Shown here: positions 1 to 7,095 of the stretch, one piece after another
How positions within the stretch are numbered: position 1 is the stretch's first letter
Layout: each line of letters starts with the position of its first letter
From: Bacteroidales bacterium
GTDB lineage: Bacteria > Bacteroidota > Bacteroidia > Bacteroidales > GCA-2711565
Direction: 5' to 3'
Length of the DNA: 7,095 nt
NCBI GenBank assembly: GCA_029931995.1
Contig: JAOZQX010000017.1
Span: 1 to 7,095, forward strand
Translations under genes and position numbers: made by a program
Notes under the pieces: model-generated
The model's database searches: none
Seen by the model: only the letters and a program-made list of their open reading frames with translations
Told to the model about the DNA's origin: nothing

Positions 1-32
1 TAGATGTAAAATAAGCACCTAATTTTTATTAA
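1..32 (+). other. A/T-rich leader of ruvA
   Basis: The window opens with TAG, which could be the stop codon of an upstream gene, but the reading frame before it cannot be seen. The remaining bases are very A/T-rich and end in TTTTTATTAA directly before the ATG at 33. There is no Shine-Dalgarno purine tract, as is usual in Bacteroidota, where A/T-rich unstructured leaders stand in for it. In many Bacteroidota, as I recall, a malic enzyme gene (maeB) lies upstream of ruvA. That is family knowledge and is not visible here. Confidence 0.4.
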
Positions 33-617
33 ATGTATTCATACCTCGAAGGAAAGCTAGTTGAAAAAACCCCAACATATGTTACACTTGATGTGAATGG
101 AATTGGCTATCAGGTCCATATTTCATTAAATACATATTCTCAAATTGGGGATAAGGAATCATGTAAATTGTTATGCCATTTTGTGGTGAGGGAAGACGCT
201 CAATTATTATATGGTTTTTATACTGAAAATGAACGAATTTTATTTCGCCATTTGATATCTGTATCGGGTGTGGGAGCAAATACAGCACGATTGATTTTAT
301 CCTCAATGACATCGGAAGATTTATACACGATAATAACCGGAGGCAATGCAAATGCTTTGCAAAATGTAAAAGGCATTGGAGGAAAAACAGCGCAACGTAT
401 TATTGTCGATCTTCAGGATAAGCTTGGCAAACAAGAAATCCATGCTGAAAATGTGCCGATTTCACACAATACCAAAAGAGATGAAGCGTTATCAGGTTTG
501 GTAATATTAGGGTTTAATAAAAATGTTGCAGCACGAACACTGGACAAAGTCATGGTAGAAGAAGGAGGGGATGTTAGTGTTGAACAATTGATAAAAAGCT
601 CGTTGAAAGCGTTGTAG
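33..617 (+). CDS. ruvA: Holliday junction branch migration protein RuvA
   Basis: RuvA binds four-way Holliday junctions as a tetramer and loads the RuvB ATPase, which drives branch migration in recombinational repair; RuvC then resolves the junction. It acts in the cytoplasm. The 194-residue product is complete and close to the usual length of about 200. An N-terminal OB-fold covers about residues 1-63, ending in the family motif REDAQLLYGF (53-62). Two helix-hairpin-helix motifs that grip the DNA backbone follow: SVSGVGANTA (77-86) and NVKGIGGKTAQRI (111-123). A variable linker covers about 133-147, and the small RuvB-contacting domain III starts near DEALSGLVILGF (150-161) and runs to the end. 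The ATG at 33 is chosen because MYSYLEGKL is the normal RuvA N-terminus. No ruvB or ruvC is in the window; in this phylum the three genes are usually scattered. sprA follows on the same strand after a short gap, so co-transcription is possible but unproven. Confidence 0.97.
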   Translation: MYSYLEGKLVEKTPTYVTLDVNGIGYQVHISLNTYSQIGDKESCKLLCHFVVREDAQLLYGFYTENERILFRHLISVSGVGANTARLILSSMTSEDLYTIITGGNANALQNVKGIGGKTAQRIIVDLQDKLGKQEIHAENVPISHNTKRDEALSGLVILGFNKNVAARTLDKVMVEEGGDVSVEQLIKSSLKAL

Positions 618-690
618 GTTTAATGAACTAAGAAGAGTTATCAATATAATTATCCTAATAACTGAATCACAAAATAATTTGCAAACCTGT
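618..690 (+). other. ruvA-sprA intergenic gap
   Basis: This stretch is A/T-rich with no gene of its own. The sprA frame is already open here, from just after an in-frame TGA at 604-606, but it contains no ATG or GTG. Only weak symmetries are visible: AGTTAT (636-641) against ATAACT (658-663) across a 16-base loop, and the palindromes ATAATTAT (646-653) and TTTGCAAA (678-685). None has the GC-rich stem plus T-run of an intrinsic terminator. I see no clear Bacteroidota -33/-7 promoter pair (TTTG / TAnnTTTG), so readthrough from ruvA is the simplest reading. Confidence 0.5.
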
Positions 691-693
691 TTG
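679..693 (+). promoter_or_regulatory. Two candidate TTG start codons for sprA
   Basis: In-frame TTG codons lie at 679-681 and 691-693. Each is followed almost at once by AAACCT (683-688 and 694-699), a small direct repeat. TTG 691 gives MKPNIKYYARLWW, the most natural N-terminus for an exported protein (Lys at position 2). TTG 679 gives MQTCLKPNIKYY but has the better upstream context: AAAATAAT immediately precedes it, with A at -3 and -6, whereas CCTGT precedes 691. There is no Shine-Dalgarno sequence at either. I annotate 691 with modest confidence. Confidence 0.45.
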
Positions 694-768
694 AAACCTA
701 ATATCAAATATTATGCAAGGCTTTGGTGGATATTATTCACCTTTTTTTGTTATGGTGTAGTTTATGGA
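691..768 (+). other. SprA signal peptide coding segment
   Basis: Translation from TTG 691 gives a classic Sec signal. A basic N-region (K2, K6, R10) is followed by the hydrophobic core LWWILFTFFCYGVV (11-24) and a V-Y-G end that suits signal peptidase I. Predicted cleavage lies between G26 and Q27, giving a mature protein starting QQTDSL. C20 lies in the core but lacks the L-(A/S)-(G/A)-C lipobox, so a lipoprotein signal is unlikely. If TTG 679 is the true start, the signal is four residues longer and otherwise the same. Confidence 0.8.
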
Positions 769-3700
769 CAGCAAACGGATTCTTTAAAATCTGATAATTT
801 GCCTTATGCCGTTAAGAGTAGTGAGTTGGACAATTATTCTTTTAAAGGTCAACGCTCACTTTTTTTAGTACCTCCCGAAAATATAAAAAAAATTTTTACT
901 TACGATCCGGAGACGAACACCTACATTTTAACTCAACAAATAGGCGAGTTTGATTATCGTCGGTCTACCATTTTTAGCTATGAGGAATATCAGAATTTTG
1001 TTAAAGAGAAAAATAAATTTGAATTTTGGAAAAGCAAATCACAATCTTCAACAGTTGGTGTGAGAAATGGAATTATTCCGCCCATCTATATTGGAGGAAA
1101 TCTTTTTGAGAACATTTTTGGAAGTAATGTTATTGATATTCGACCACAAGGTTCGGCCGAACTAACTTTTGGTGTTTTATCGAATCATCGCAAAGATGAA
1201 ACATTGGATGTGAGAAGAAGAAAAACTACGAGTTTTGATTTTAACGAGAAAATCCAAATGAGTGTTGTTGCTAAAATTGGTGAAAAAATTGAATTCAAAA
1301 CTAATTATAATACAGAATTTACCTTCGAGTTTGAAAACAATCTTGCTTTAAAATATGAGGGAGATGAAGACGAAATTATTCAATTAATTGAGGCTGGTGA
1401 TGTAAGTTTTCCGTTACCCACAACTTTAATAAATGGTAGTCAGGGGCTTTTCGGAGTGAAAACAAAATTAAAATTTGGAAGAGCTACTTTTACCGGTGTT
1501 TTTTCGCAGCAGGAAAGCGAAATATCGTCGATTACCGTTCAGGGAGGAGCTCAAACCAACGAGTTTAATTTAACTGCCCTAGATTACGAAGAAAACCGAC
1601 ACTTCTTTATCGGACAATATTTTAGGGAAGATATTATGGGAGCCGATGGCAAACCAAGCAACCGATACAATGAGGCCTTACGAACCCTTCCCATAATTAC
1701 CTCAAATATTAACATCACTCGTATGGAAGTTTGGGTAACAAATATTGGTGCAGCCGTTACCGAAAACAGGAATATTATTGCGTTTACTGATTTGGGCGAA
1801 AGCAATCCATTTGAGGCTCACCTGATTGGTCAAGCAGGTCCACCCTCAAACGAAAGCAATAATTTAATTGCCAGTTTGGATGAAGCAACTATTCGTGATA
1901 TAAATTCGGTTAATCAATATCTTCAAAGCGATCCGTTATCTGTTGGTAGTTCGGGATATTTTGTAGCTGGCGAAGATTTTGAAAAAATTGAAAGTGCTCG
2001 AAAATTGAATCCGTCAGAATATTCTTTCAACTCTAAACTTGGTTTTATTTCCTTAAATACAATAATCAATCCCGATCAAACTTTAGCTGTAGCTTATCAG
2101 TACACAATTATTGGAGATAATACAGTTTATCAGGTGGGTGAGTTTTCTGATCAGGGTGTTGTTAGTCCGCAAAACTTGATTGTAAAATTGCTGAAAAGTA
2201 CTTCGATAAGCACTAAAAATCCGATGTGGGATTTAATGATGAAAAATGTTTATTCGATGCGGGCATATCAGGTAAATCCTGATGATTTTATTTTCAATAT
2301 TTTATATTCGGGTGATGCAAAAGGTGTCCCAACCGCTTACTTTACGGAGGGTGATGAGGAAGTTAAAGGAGTTCCGATTATTCGGTTGTTGGGTATGGAT
2401 AACTTAAATCAACAATTAAATCCACCAGGCGATGGGATGTTTGATTTTATTGATGGAGCAGCCATAAATGGAGGTACAATTCAATCATCAAACGGGCGCA
2501 TTTTCTTTCCAGTACTTGAGCCTTTTGGAAGCGACCTGAGGAAGCTTTTCTCAGATGCAGGCATTGCCGACAAATACGCCTACGATTCATTATACTCAAT
2601 GACGAAATCAGGAGCCGAACAATATCCTGAAAAAAACAAATATGTGCTCGAAGGGGTTTTTAAATCCTCATCCAGTAACGAAATTTCTTTGAATGCCTTT
2701 AATGTTCCTCAGGGATCGGTTATAGTTACCGCCGGAGGCATTCTCTTAACCGAAAATGTGGATTATACGGTTGATTATACCTTGGGTCGTGTGCGAATAA
2801 TCAATGAGGGAATATTAAATTCGGGTACACCGATTAAAATTTCTTTGGAGAGTAATTCGATGTTCAATATGCAAACCAAACGCTATATGGGAATGCATAT
2901 GAATTATGAAGTGAACGACCGAACAAATATTGGCGCTACCATTATTAATCTAAACGAGCGTCCTTTAACCCAAAAAACAAATTATGGCGACGATCCGATA
3001 TCTAATACGGTTTGGGGTTTTAATTTTAATTATGAGGAAGAGTCACACTTGTTGACTAAGTTGGTTGACAAAATTCCGTTTATAAATACCAATGCACCCT
3101 CTCGGATAAATATTGATGGGGAGTTTGCTCATTTTATACCGGGTCACTCGGCTTTGGTTGGTGAAACAGGTATTTCTTATATCGATGATTTTGAAGGAAC
3201 TAAATCATCCATTGATCTTAAAAACTTTAATACCTGGATGTTGTCGAGTACACCGCAAGGACAGCATAACCTCTTCCCTGAAGCAGCTCCCAACGAAGGT
3301 TTGAATTATGGGAAAAATCGTGCTCGTTTAGCTTGGTATATTATCGATCCATTATTTTACGATCGAAATACAAATTATAAGCCTCCAAATATTACATCCG
3401 ACGAACTCTCGAAACATAGCGTTCGACAGGTTTTAGAAACCGAAGTTTTTCCGAATAAGGATATTCCAAACGGGATACCTACAAATATTTCAGTTTTGAA
3501 TATGGCATTCTATCCCGAAGAAAAAGGCCCTTATAATTATGATGTAGATGTGAATGGTAATATTTCTGCAGGGCTTGATGATGAAGGTAACCTGGAGTCT
3601 CCTATGACTCGTTGGGGTGGAATGATGAGGAAAATTGAATCAACTGATTTTGAATCGGCTAATGTTGAATATATTGAGTTTTGGATGATGGATCCGTTTA

Positions 3701-6700
3701 CAGAGGATGCTTTTAATAAAGGGAAACTTTATTTTAATCTGGGAGATATCTCGGAGGATATTTTGCGCGACTCTCGCAAAAGTTTTGAAAATGGCTTGCC
3801 CACCACTGAGGATGTTATGGAGGTTGATACTACAATTTGGGGGCGTGTTCCAAATGTTCAATCTTTGGTTGAGTCATTTGATAATACTACGGGTTCGAGA
3901 AGGTATCAGGATGTTGGTTATGATGGTTTGTCGACAGAAGATGAGGTCAGCTTTTTTAGTTCTGAAAGCGGTATTCATTCATATTTGGATGATATTCGAG
4001 CAAAATATGGAAGTAATTCTACGGTCTATGCAAATGCAATAACCGACCCTGCATCGGATGACTATCATTATTTTCGAGGAACAGATTATGACGACAATAA
4101 TCAATTTGCAAGTATTCTGGAACGATATAAACTGTTCAATAATCCGGAAGGTAATTCGCCAACCGATGACATTAATCTAGAAAATTATCCAACCTCAGCA
4201 ACTGCACTTCCTAATGTTGAGGATATAAATCGTGATAATACTCTAAGTGAAGGAGAGCGTTATTTTCAATATGAAATTGATTTGCAGCAGTCTAAGATGC
4301 TTGTAGGTCAGAATTATATTACCGATATTTTTGAAGCTACCACTCATCAGCTTCCCAATGGACAGGTTGAGCAGGTAAAATGGTATCAGTTCAAAATTCC
4401 GGTAAATAGCCCCGATGAGGTAATTGGTAATATCGAAGATTTTAAATCCATACGATTTTTAAGAGCGTTCATGCGTGGGTTTAGGAGTCCTATCGTATTG
4501 CGTTTTGCAACCCTTGAATTGGTTCGTGGAGAATGGCGCAGGTACAGGCAGTCGCTGCTTCGTCCCGGCGAAATCATTATCGACAATGAACAAATTGAAA
4601 CCACCTTTGATATTACTGCTGTGAATATTGAAGAAAATGGAAGAAAAATCCCTATTCCTTATGTTATTCCTCCAGGAATTGAACGTGAAACAAATATTGC
4701 CACAACCAATATTATTCGGCGAAATGAACAATCTATGGTTCTTAAGGTTGAAAACCTCTTGGATGGTGATTCGCGAGGAGCATTTAAAACAACAAATTTT
4801 GATTTTCGTCAATACAAAAATCTAAAAATGTATGTTCACGCCGAAAAACTTATTGAGGATGATGATATTGAGGACGATGATATGACCATCTTTGTTCGTT
4901 TGGGATCCGATTTTAATGAGAATTATTACGAGTACGAAATCCCGTTGAAGTTGACACCATGGGGTACAACTTTTTCTGAACCGGATGTTATTTGGCCTGA
5001 GGAAAATGAATTTAATATTGACCTTGAAGAACTAGTGAAGATTAAATTGGACAGAAATATTGCTATGCGTGAGGCCAATACAGGTGTTACAATAGGATCG
5101 CCTTATGTTGTTCAAAACGGAGATCACAAAATTACCATTTTGGGTGTTCCAAGTATTAGCGATGTGAAAGCTCTTTTGGTAGGTGTGCGAAATCCGAAGC
5201 AAAGAACTTTTGTTGACAATGATGATGGGCTGCCTAAAAGTGCCGAAATTTGGATTAATGAGTTGAGGTTGTCCGATTACAGAAGTAAAGGCGGATGGGC
5301 AGCAACAGCCAGAGTGTCGGCTAATCTTGCTGATTTGGGTAGAGTTACAGTTAGTGGGAGTCATAGTACGCCCGGTTTTGGAAGCGTTGAGCAAAAAGTT
5401 AATGAAACCCAGAAAGAAATAATTACAAACTTTGATGTAAGTACCGATATTGAGTTCGGAAAATTTTTTCCCGAAAAATCAGGGATAAAAATTCCTGTTC
5501 ACTTCGATTATTCTCAGTCAAGAATTACCCCCGAATTTAACCCTCTTGATCCCGACATAAAACTTGATGATGAATTGGATTCTTACGAATCGCAAAGAGA
5601 AAAAGACTCTTTAAAAAAGATAGTAGAAGATTTTGTGTATCGAAAAAACATAAACTTTATGAATGTTCGTAAAGAGCGACTGGGAGGGAAAAAAGCTCAT
5701 GTTTATGACATTGAGAATTTTAATTTCACTTATGCCTACTCCGAAATTTATGCAAGAAATATTGATATTACTTTCGATTTAAGACGAACATATAGGGGTG
5801 GGTTTGCGTACAATTTCAGATCAAATCCGAAGCAAATAAAACCTTTCAATAAAATTAAACTCTTTTCAAAATCGCCCTATTTAAAGCTTTTAAAAGATTT
5901 TAATTTTTACTTGGCTCCAAAAGTAATTTTCTTTGGTTCGGATATGTATCGCGAGCATAACAAACGACAATACCGCAACAAAAGTAGTGGGGATGTTCCT
6001 ATGGAAACTTTCTTTATGAAAAAATGGGACTGGAACCGCGATTATAATATTAAGTATGATATTACGCAATCTTTAAATCTAGATTTTAAATCTCGTGCTA
6101 CTGCCTATATCGATGAGCCTGTCGATAACCCTGAAAAAGGTACATCTGAGCATGATGCTTATCGAAAAACAATTTGGGATGAGGTTAAAAACTTTGGAAG
6201 TTTAAACCGTTACGACCAATCAATTACAATTAATTATAATATACCTATTAATAAGTTGCCCATTTTTAATTGGGTTACATCAAATATTAGATATTTGGGA
6301 ACCTATAACTGGACGGCTTCTCCTAGATCTACACAGGGTCGTTTTGGAAACCAAATTGAAAATTCCATGCAACTTCAATTTAGTGGTAATTTTAATCTAA
6401 CACAGCTTTACGACAAAATTCCATATTTAAAAAACCTTAACAGGAACAACAGGCGAAGAATGAATTCTGTTACATCAAGGCCTCAAACAGGAGCAGATGG
6501 TCAAAATAGAAATGCGAATGAATTGGGTGATAAAAAACCAAGTAAAAATATTGCGAAAGAAATCTTAAAACACACATTAAATATATTAACGGGTATAAAA
6601 AGAGCATCATTTGTTTATTCGGAGACGGCTGGAACATTTTTACCGGGGTTTATTCCCGAACCTACACTTTTGGGAAATGCCAGAAGCTATACTCCAAGTA

Positions 6701-7095
6701 CTGAAACTTTTGGAGATTCACCATATTTTGGTAACGATTACCCGACAAGCTTAGCTCCGGGTATAGGATTTGTGTTTGGCGATCAACGAGATATTCGCAA
6801 TGATGCGATGAGAAATGGCTGGCTTTCGCCCGACACATTAATTAATCAAAGTTTCTTTACAAAACGAACAAGAGATTTTTCGGCAAGGGTTTCTTTCGAA
6901 CCACTCCCCGATTTAAAAATTGAACTTACTGCCGACCGTGCTCATGCTTTAAATCATCAAGAATATTTCAGAGCCGATGCAAACGGAGAGTTTCAGTCAT
7001 TTTCGCCTACTGATAATGGTAGTTTTAGTATGTCTTTTTTAGCATTGGGGACAGCCTTTGGCGATGAGTTTGCCAATAATTTGTCGCGGACATTT
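691..7095 (+). CDS. sprA: T9SS outer-membrane translocon SprA (Sov), 3' partial
   Basis: SprA forms the very large single-chain beta-barrel pore through which type IX secretion substrates cross the outer membrane. In gliding species it is also needed for surface adhesin export and motility. The frame is open for 2135 codons and runs off the right edge; F. johnsoniae SprA has about 2400 residues and P. gingivalis Sov about 2500. Numbering is from the TTG at 691. A signal peptide covers 1-26. The family-defining block follows: IPPIYIGGNLFENIFG (about 129-144) and the adjoining IDIRPQGSAELTFG. Further recognisable blocks are FGVKTKLKFGRATFTGVFSQ (254-273), HFFIGQYFRE (304-313), PPGDGMFDFIDG (578-589), NYGKNRARLAWYIIDP (872-887), TRWGGM (973-978), VEYIEFWMMDPF (992-1003), NPEGNSPTDD (1151-1160), RFATLELVRGEWRRY (1271-1285), SAEIWINELRLSDY (1517-1530), FNPLDPDIKL (1616-1625) and INFMNVRKER (1654-1663). 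From there to the edge the sequence alternates aromatic and polar residues like barrel strands. Expected partners, none in the window, are PorV, a plug protein and a peptidyl-prolyl isomerase-like subunit. There is no frameshift or internal stop. The start codon is the least certain part: there is no in-frame ATG before 1258, far inside conserved sequence. TTG 691 and TTG 679 are the realistic choices. Confidence 0.96.
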   Translation, partial: MKPNIKYYARLWWILFTFFCYGVVYGQQTDSLKSDNLPYAVKSSELDNYSFKGQRSLFLVPPENIKKIFTYDPETNTYILTQQIGEFDYRRSTIFSYEEYQNFVKEKNKFEFWKSKSQSSTVGVRNGIIPPIYIGGNLFENIFGSNVIDIRPQGSAELTFGVLSNHRKDETLDVRRRKTTSFDFNEKIQMSVVAKIGEKIEFKTNYNTEFTFEFENNLALKYEGDEDEIIQLIEAGDVSFPLPTTLINGSQGLFGVKTKLKFGRATFTGVFSQQESEISSITVQGGAQTNEFNLTALDYEENRHFFIGQYFREDIMGADGKPSNRYNEALRTLPIITSNINITRMEVWVTNIGAAVTENRNIIAFTDLGESNPFEAHLIGQAGPPSNESNNLIASLDEATIRDINSVNQYLQSDPLSVGSSGYFVAGEDFEKIESARKLNPSEYSFNSKLGFISLNTIINPDQTLAVAYQYTIIGDNTVYQVGEFSDQGVVSPQNLIVKLLKSTSISTKNPMWDLMMKNVYSMRAYQVNPDDFIFNILYSGDAKGVPTAYFTEGDEEVKGVPIIRLLGMDNLNQQLNPPGDGMFDFIDGAAINGGTIQSSNGRIFFPVLEPFGSDLRKLFSDAGIADKYAYDSLYSMTKSGAEQYPEKNKYVLEGVFKSSSSNEISLNAFNVPQGSVIVTAGGILLTENVDYTVDYTLGRVRIINEGILNSGTPIKISLESNSMFNMQTKRYMGMHMNYEVNDRTNIGATIINLNERPLTQKTNYGDDPISNTVWGFNFNYEEESHLLTKLVDKIPFINTNAPSRINIDGEFAHFIPGHSALVGETGISYIDDFEGTKSSIDLKNFNTWMLSSTPQGQHNLFPEAAPNEGLNYGKNRARLAWYIIDPLFYDRNTNYKPPNITSDELSKHSVRQVLETEVFPNKDIPNGIPTNISVLNMAFYPEEKGPYNYDVDVNGNISAGLDDEGNLESPMTRWGGMMRKIESTDFESANVEYIEFWMMDPFTEDAFNKGKLYFNLGDISEDILRDSRKSFENGLPTTEDVMEVDTTIWGRVPNVQSLVESFDNTTGSRRYQDVGYDGLSTEDEVSFFSSESGIHSYLDDIRAKYGSNSTVYANAITDPASDDYHYFRGTDYDDNNQFASILERYKLFNNPEGNSPTDDINLENYPTSATALPNVEDINRDNTLSEGERYFQYEIDLQQSKMLVGQNYITDIFEATTHQLPNGQVEQVKWYQFKIPVNSPDEVIGNIEDFKSIRFLRAFMRGFRSPIVLRFATLELVRGEWRRYRQSLLRPGEIIIDNEQIETTFDITAVNIEENGRKIPIPYVIPPGIERETNIATTNIIRRNEQSMVLKVENLLDGDSRGAFKTTNFDFRQYKNLKMYVHAEKLIEDDDIEDDDMTIFVRLGSDFNENYYEYEIPLKLTPWGTTFSEPDVIWPEENEFNIDLEELVKIKLDRNIAMREANTGVTIGSPYVVQNGDHKITILGVPSISDVKALLVGVRNPKQRTFVDNDDGLPKSAEIWINELRLSDYRSKGGWAATARVSANLADLGRVTVSGSHSTPGFGSVEQKVNETQKEIITNFDVSTDIEFGKFFPEKSGIKIPVHFDYSQSRITPEFNPLDPDIKLDDELDSYESQREKDSLKKIVEDFVYRKNINFMNVRKERLGGKKAHVYDIENFNFTYAYSEIYARNIDITFDLRRTYRGGFAYNFRSNPKQIKPFNKIKLFSKSPYLKLLKDFNFYLAPKVIFFGSDMYREHNKRQYRNKSSGDVPMETFFMKKWDWNRDYNIKYDITQSLNLDFKSRATAYIDEPVDNPEKGTSEHDAYRKTIWDEVKNFGSLNRYDQSITINYNIPINKLPIFNWVTSNIRYLGTYNWTASPRSTQGRFGNQIENSMQLQFSGNFNLTQLYDKIPYLKNLNRNNRRRMNSVTSRPQTGADGQNRNANELGDKKPSKNIAKEILKHTLNILTGIKRASFVYSETAGTFLPGFIPEPTLLGNARSYTPSTETFGDSPYFGNDYPTSLAPGIGFVFGDQRDIRNDAMRNGWLSPDTLINQSFFTKRTRDFSARVSFEPLPDLKIELTADRAHALNHQEYFRADANGEFQSFSPTDNGSFSMSFLALGTAFGDEFANNLSRTF
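4222..4257 (+). other. EF-hand-like loop in SprA
   Basis: Residues 1178-1189 of the SprA frame read DINRDNTLSEGE. This fits the 12-position EF-hand loop pattern: D at 1, N at 3, D at 5, T at 7, a hydrophobic L at 8, S at 9 and the bidentate E at 12. It follows the NPEGNSP block and precedes the strand-like RYFQYEIDL. A calcium-binding or dockerin-like role is inferred from this pattern alone; the flanking helices of a true EF-hand are not evident. Confidence 0.5.
4855..4884 (+). repeat. Acidic 15-base tandem duplication in sprA
   Basis: Two adjacent 15-base units, 4855-4869 and 4870-4884, differ at only two positions (T/C and T/G). They encode EDDDI followed by EDDDM (residues 1389-1398). 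The repeat keeps the reading frame and adds a strongly acidic turn between two strand-like stretches (LKMYVHAEKL and TIFVRLG). It looks like a small local duplication by slippage in a surface loop. Confidence 0.7.

Noticed and set aside
20..27. TAATTTTT before ruvA as a -7 promoter element
   Set aside because: The last base does not match, the -33 position would be at or beyond the window edge, and the leader would be only a few bases. It is chance-level in A/T-rich DNA.
636..663. AGTTAT...ATAACT inverted repeat as a terminator or operator
   Set aside because: A six-base A/T-rich stem with a 16-base loop and no T-run is too weak and is expected by chance here.
675..681. TAATTTG as a Bacteroidota -7 promoter element for sprA
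   Set aside because: It is one base short of TAnnTTTG, has no TTTG/TTG at the right distance upstream, and sits almost on the proposed start codon.
600..700. RuvA-SprA fusion by programmed +1 frameshift near the ruvA stop
   Set aside because: The sprA frame is open from 607, but I see no slippery sequence or strong downstream stem. A signal peptide in the middle of a cytoplasmic fusion makes no sense.
713..760. ATG at 713 as the start of sprA
   Set aside because: It is in another frame and reaches TAG at 758-760 after 15 codons. The sprA frame through the same bases encodes a good signal peptide.
3707..4042. Open frame on the + strand inside sprA
   Set aside because: It overlaps conserved sprA sequence in another frame. 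The translation has no family features and an unlikely composition (many Met, Ile, Leu runs).
4459..4812. Open frame on the - strand opposite sprA
   Set aside because: It is an antisense shadow of conserved sprA codons, rich in Cys, Asn and Ser from reverse reading. No domain is recognisable. The same applies to the antisense frame at 5032-5394.
691..7095. A new adhesin or giant surface protein instead of SprA
   Set aside because: The ordered conserved blocks (PPIYIGGNLFENIFG, NYGKNRARLAWYIIDP, NPEGNSP, AEIWINELRL, NPLDPDI) are characteristic of SprA, and there are no repeat arrays or T9SS C-terminal signal in the visible part.
1..7095. A previously undescribed system, mobile element, CRISPR array or RNA gene
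   Set aside because: Both strands are filled by ruvA and sprA apart from about 105 bases. I see no phased repeats, transposase, tRNA-like or riboswitch-like structure.

Overview
The window is AT-rich DNA from a member of the Bacteroidota, that is, a bacterium with a type IX secretion system (T9SS). The assignment rests on the large gene, which is unmistakably sprA. That family is confined to this phylum. The A/T-rich start regions without Shine-Dalgarno sequences also fit the phylum. A marine Bacteroidales/Marinilabiliales-type or flavobacterial host is plausible, but I cannot resolve the genus by eye.

Layout: bases 1-32 are a short A/T-rich leader, possibly beginning with the stop codon of an upstream gene. 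Bases 33-617 encode a complete RuvA, the DNA-binding subunit of the Holliday-junction branch-migration motor. A 73-base A/T-rich gap (618-690) holds no gene and no convincing terminator. From about 691 to the right edge (7095) runs one uninterrupted reading frame of 2135 codons on the + strand. It encodes SprA (Sov in Porphyromonas), the giant outer-membrane translocon of the T9SS, which gliding species also need for gliding. The 3' end of sprA is outside the window. Known homologues are about 2400-2500 residues, so roughly 270-370 codons are probably missing.

The two genes have unrelated jobs: recombination and repair in the cytoplasm, and protein export across the outer membrane. Their same-strand neighbourhood is, as I recall it, common in this phylum, and they may be co-transcribed. 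Nothing here is a mobile element, CRISPR array, RNA gene or unknown multigene system. The points worth a second look all concern sprA. It has no usable ATG start, so TTG is inferred. Its exported part contains no cysteine in over 2100 residues. It carries several Asp/Asn-rich turns, one of them matching the 12-residue EF-hand loop pattern. It has recurrent E-x-W strand motifs suggesting repeated beta-sandwich modules, a small acidic tandem duplication, and a basic low-complexity loop inside the barrel region.
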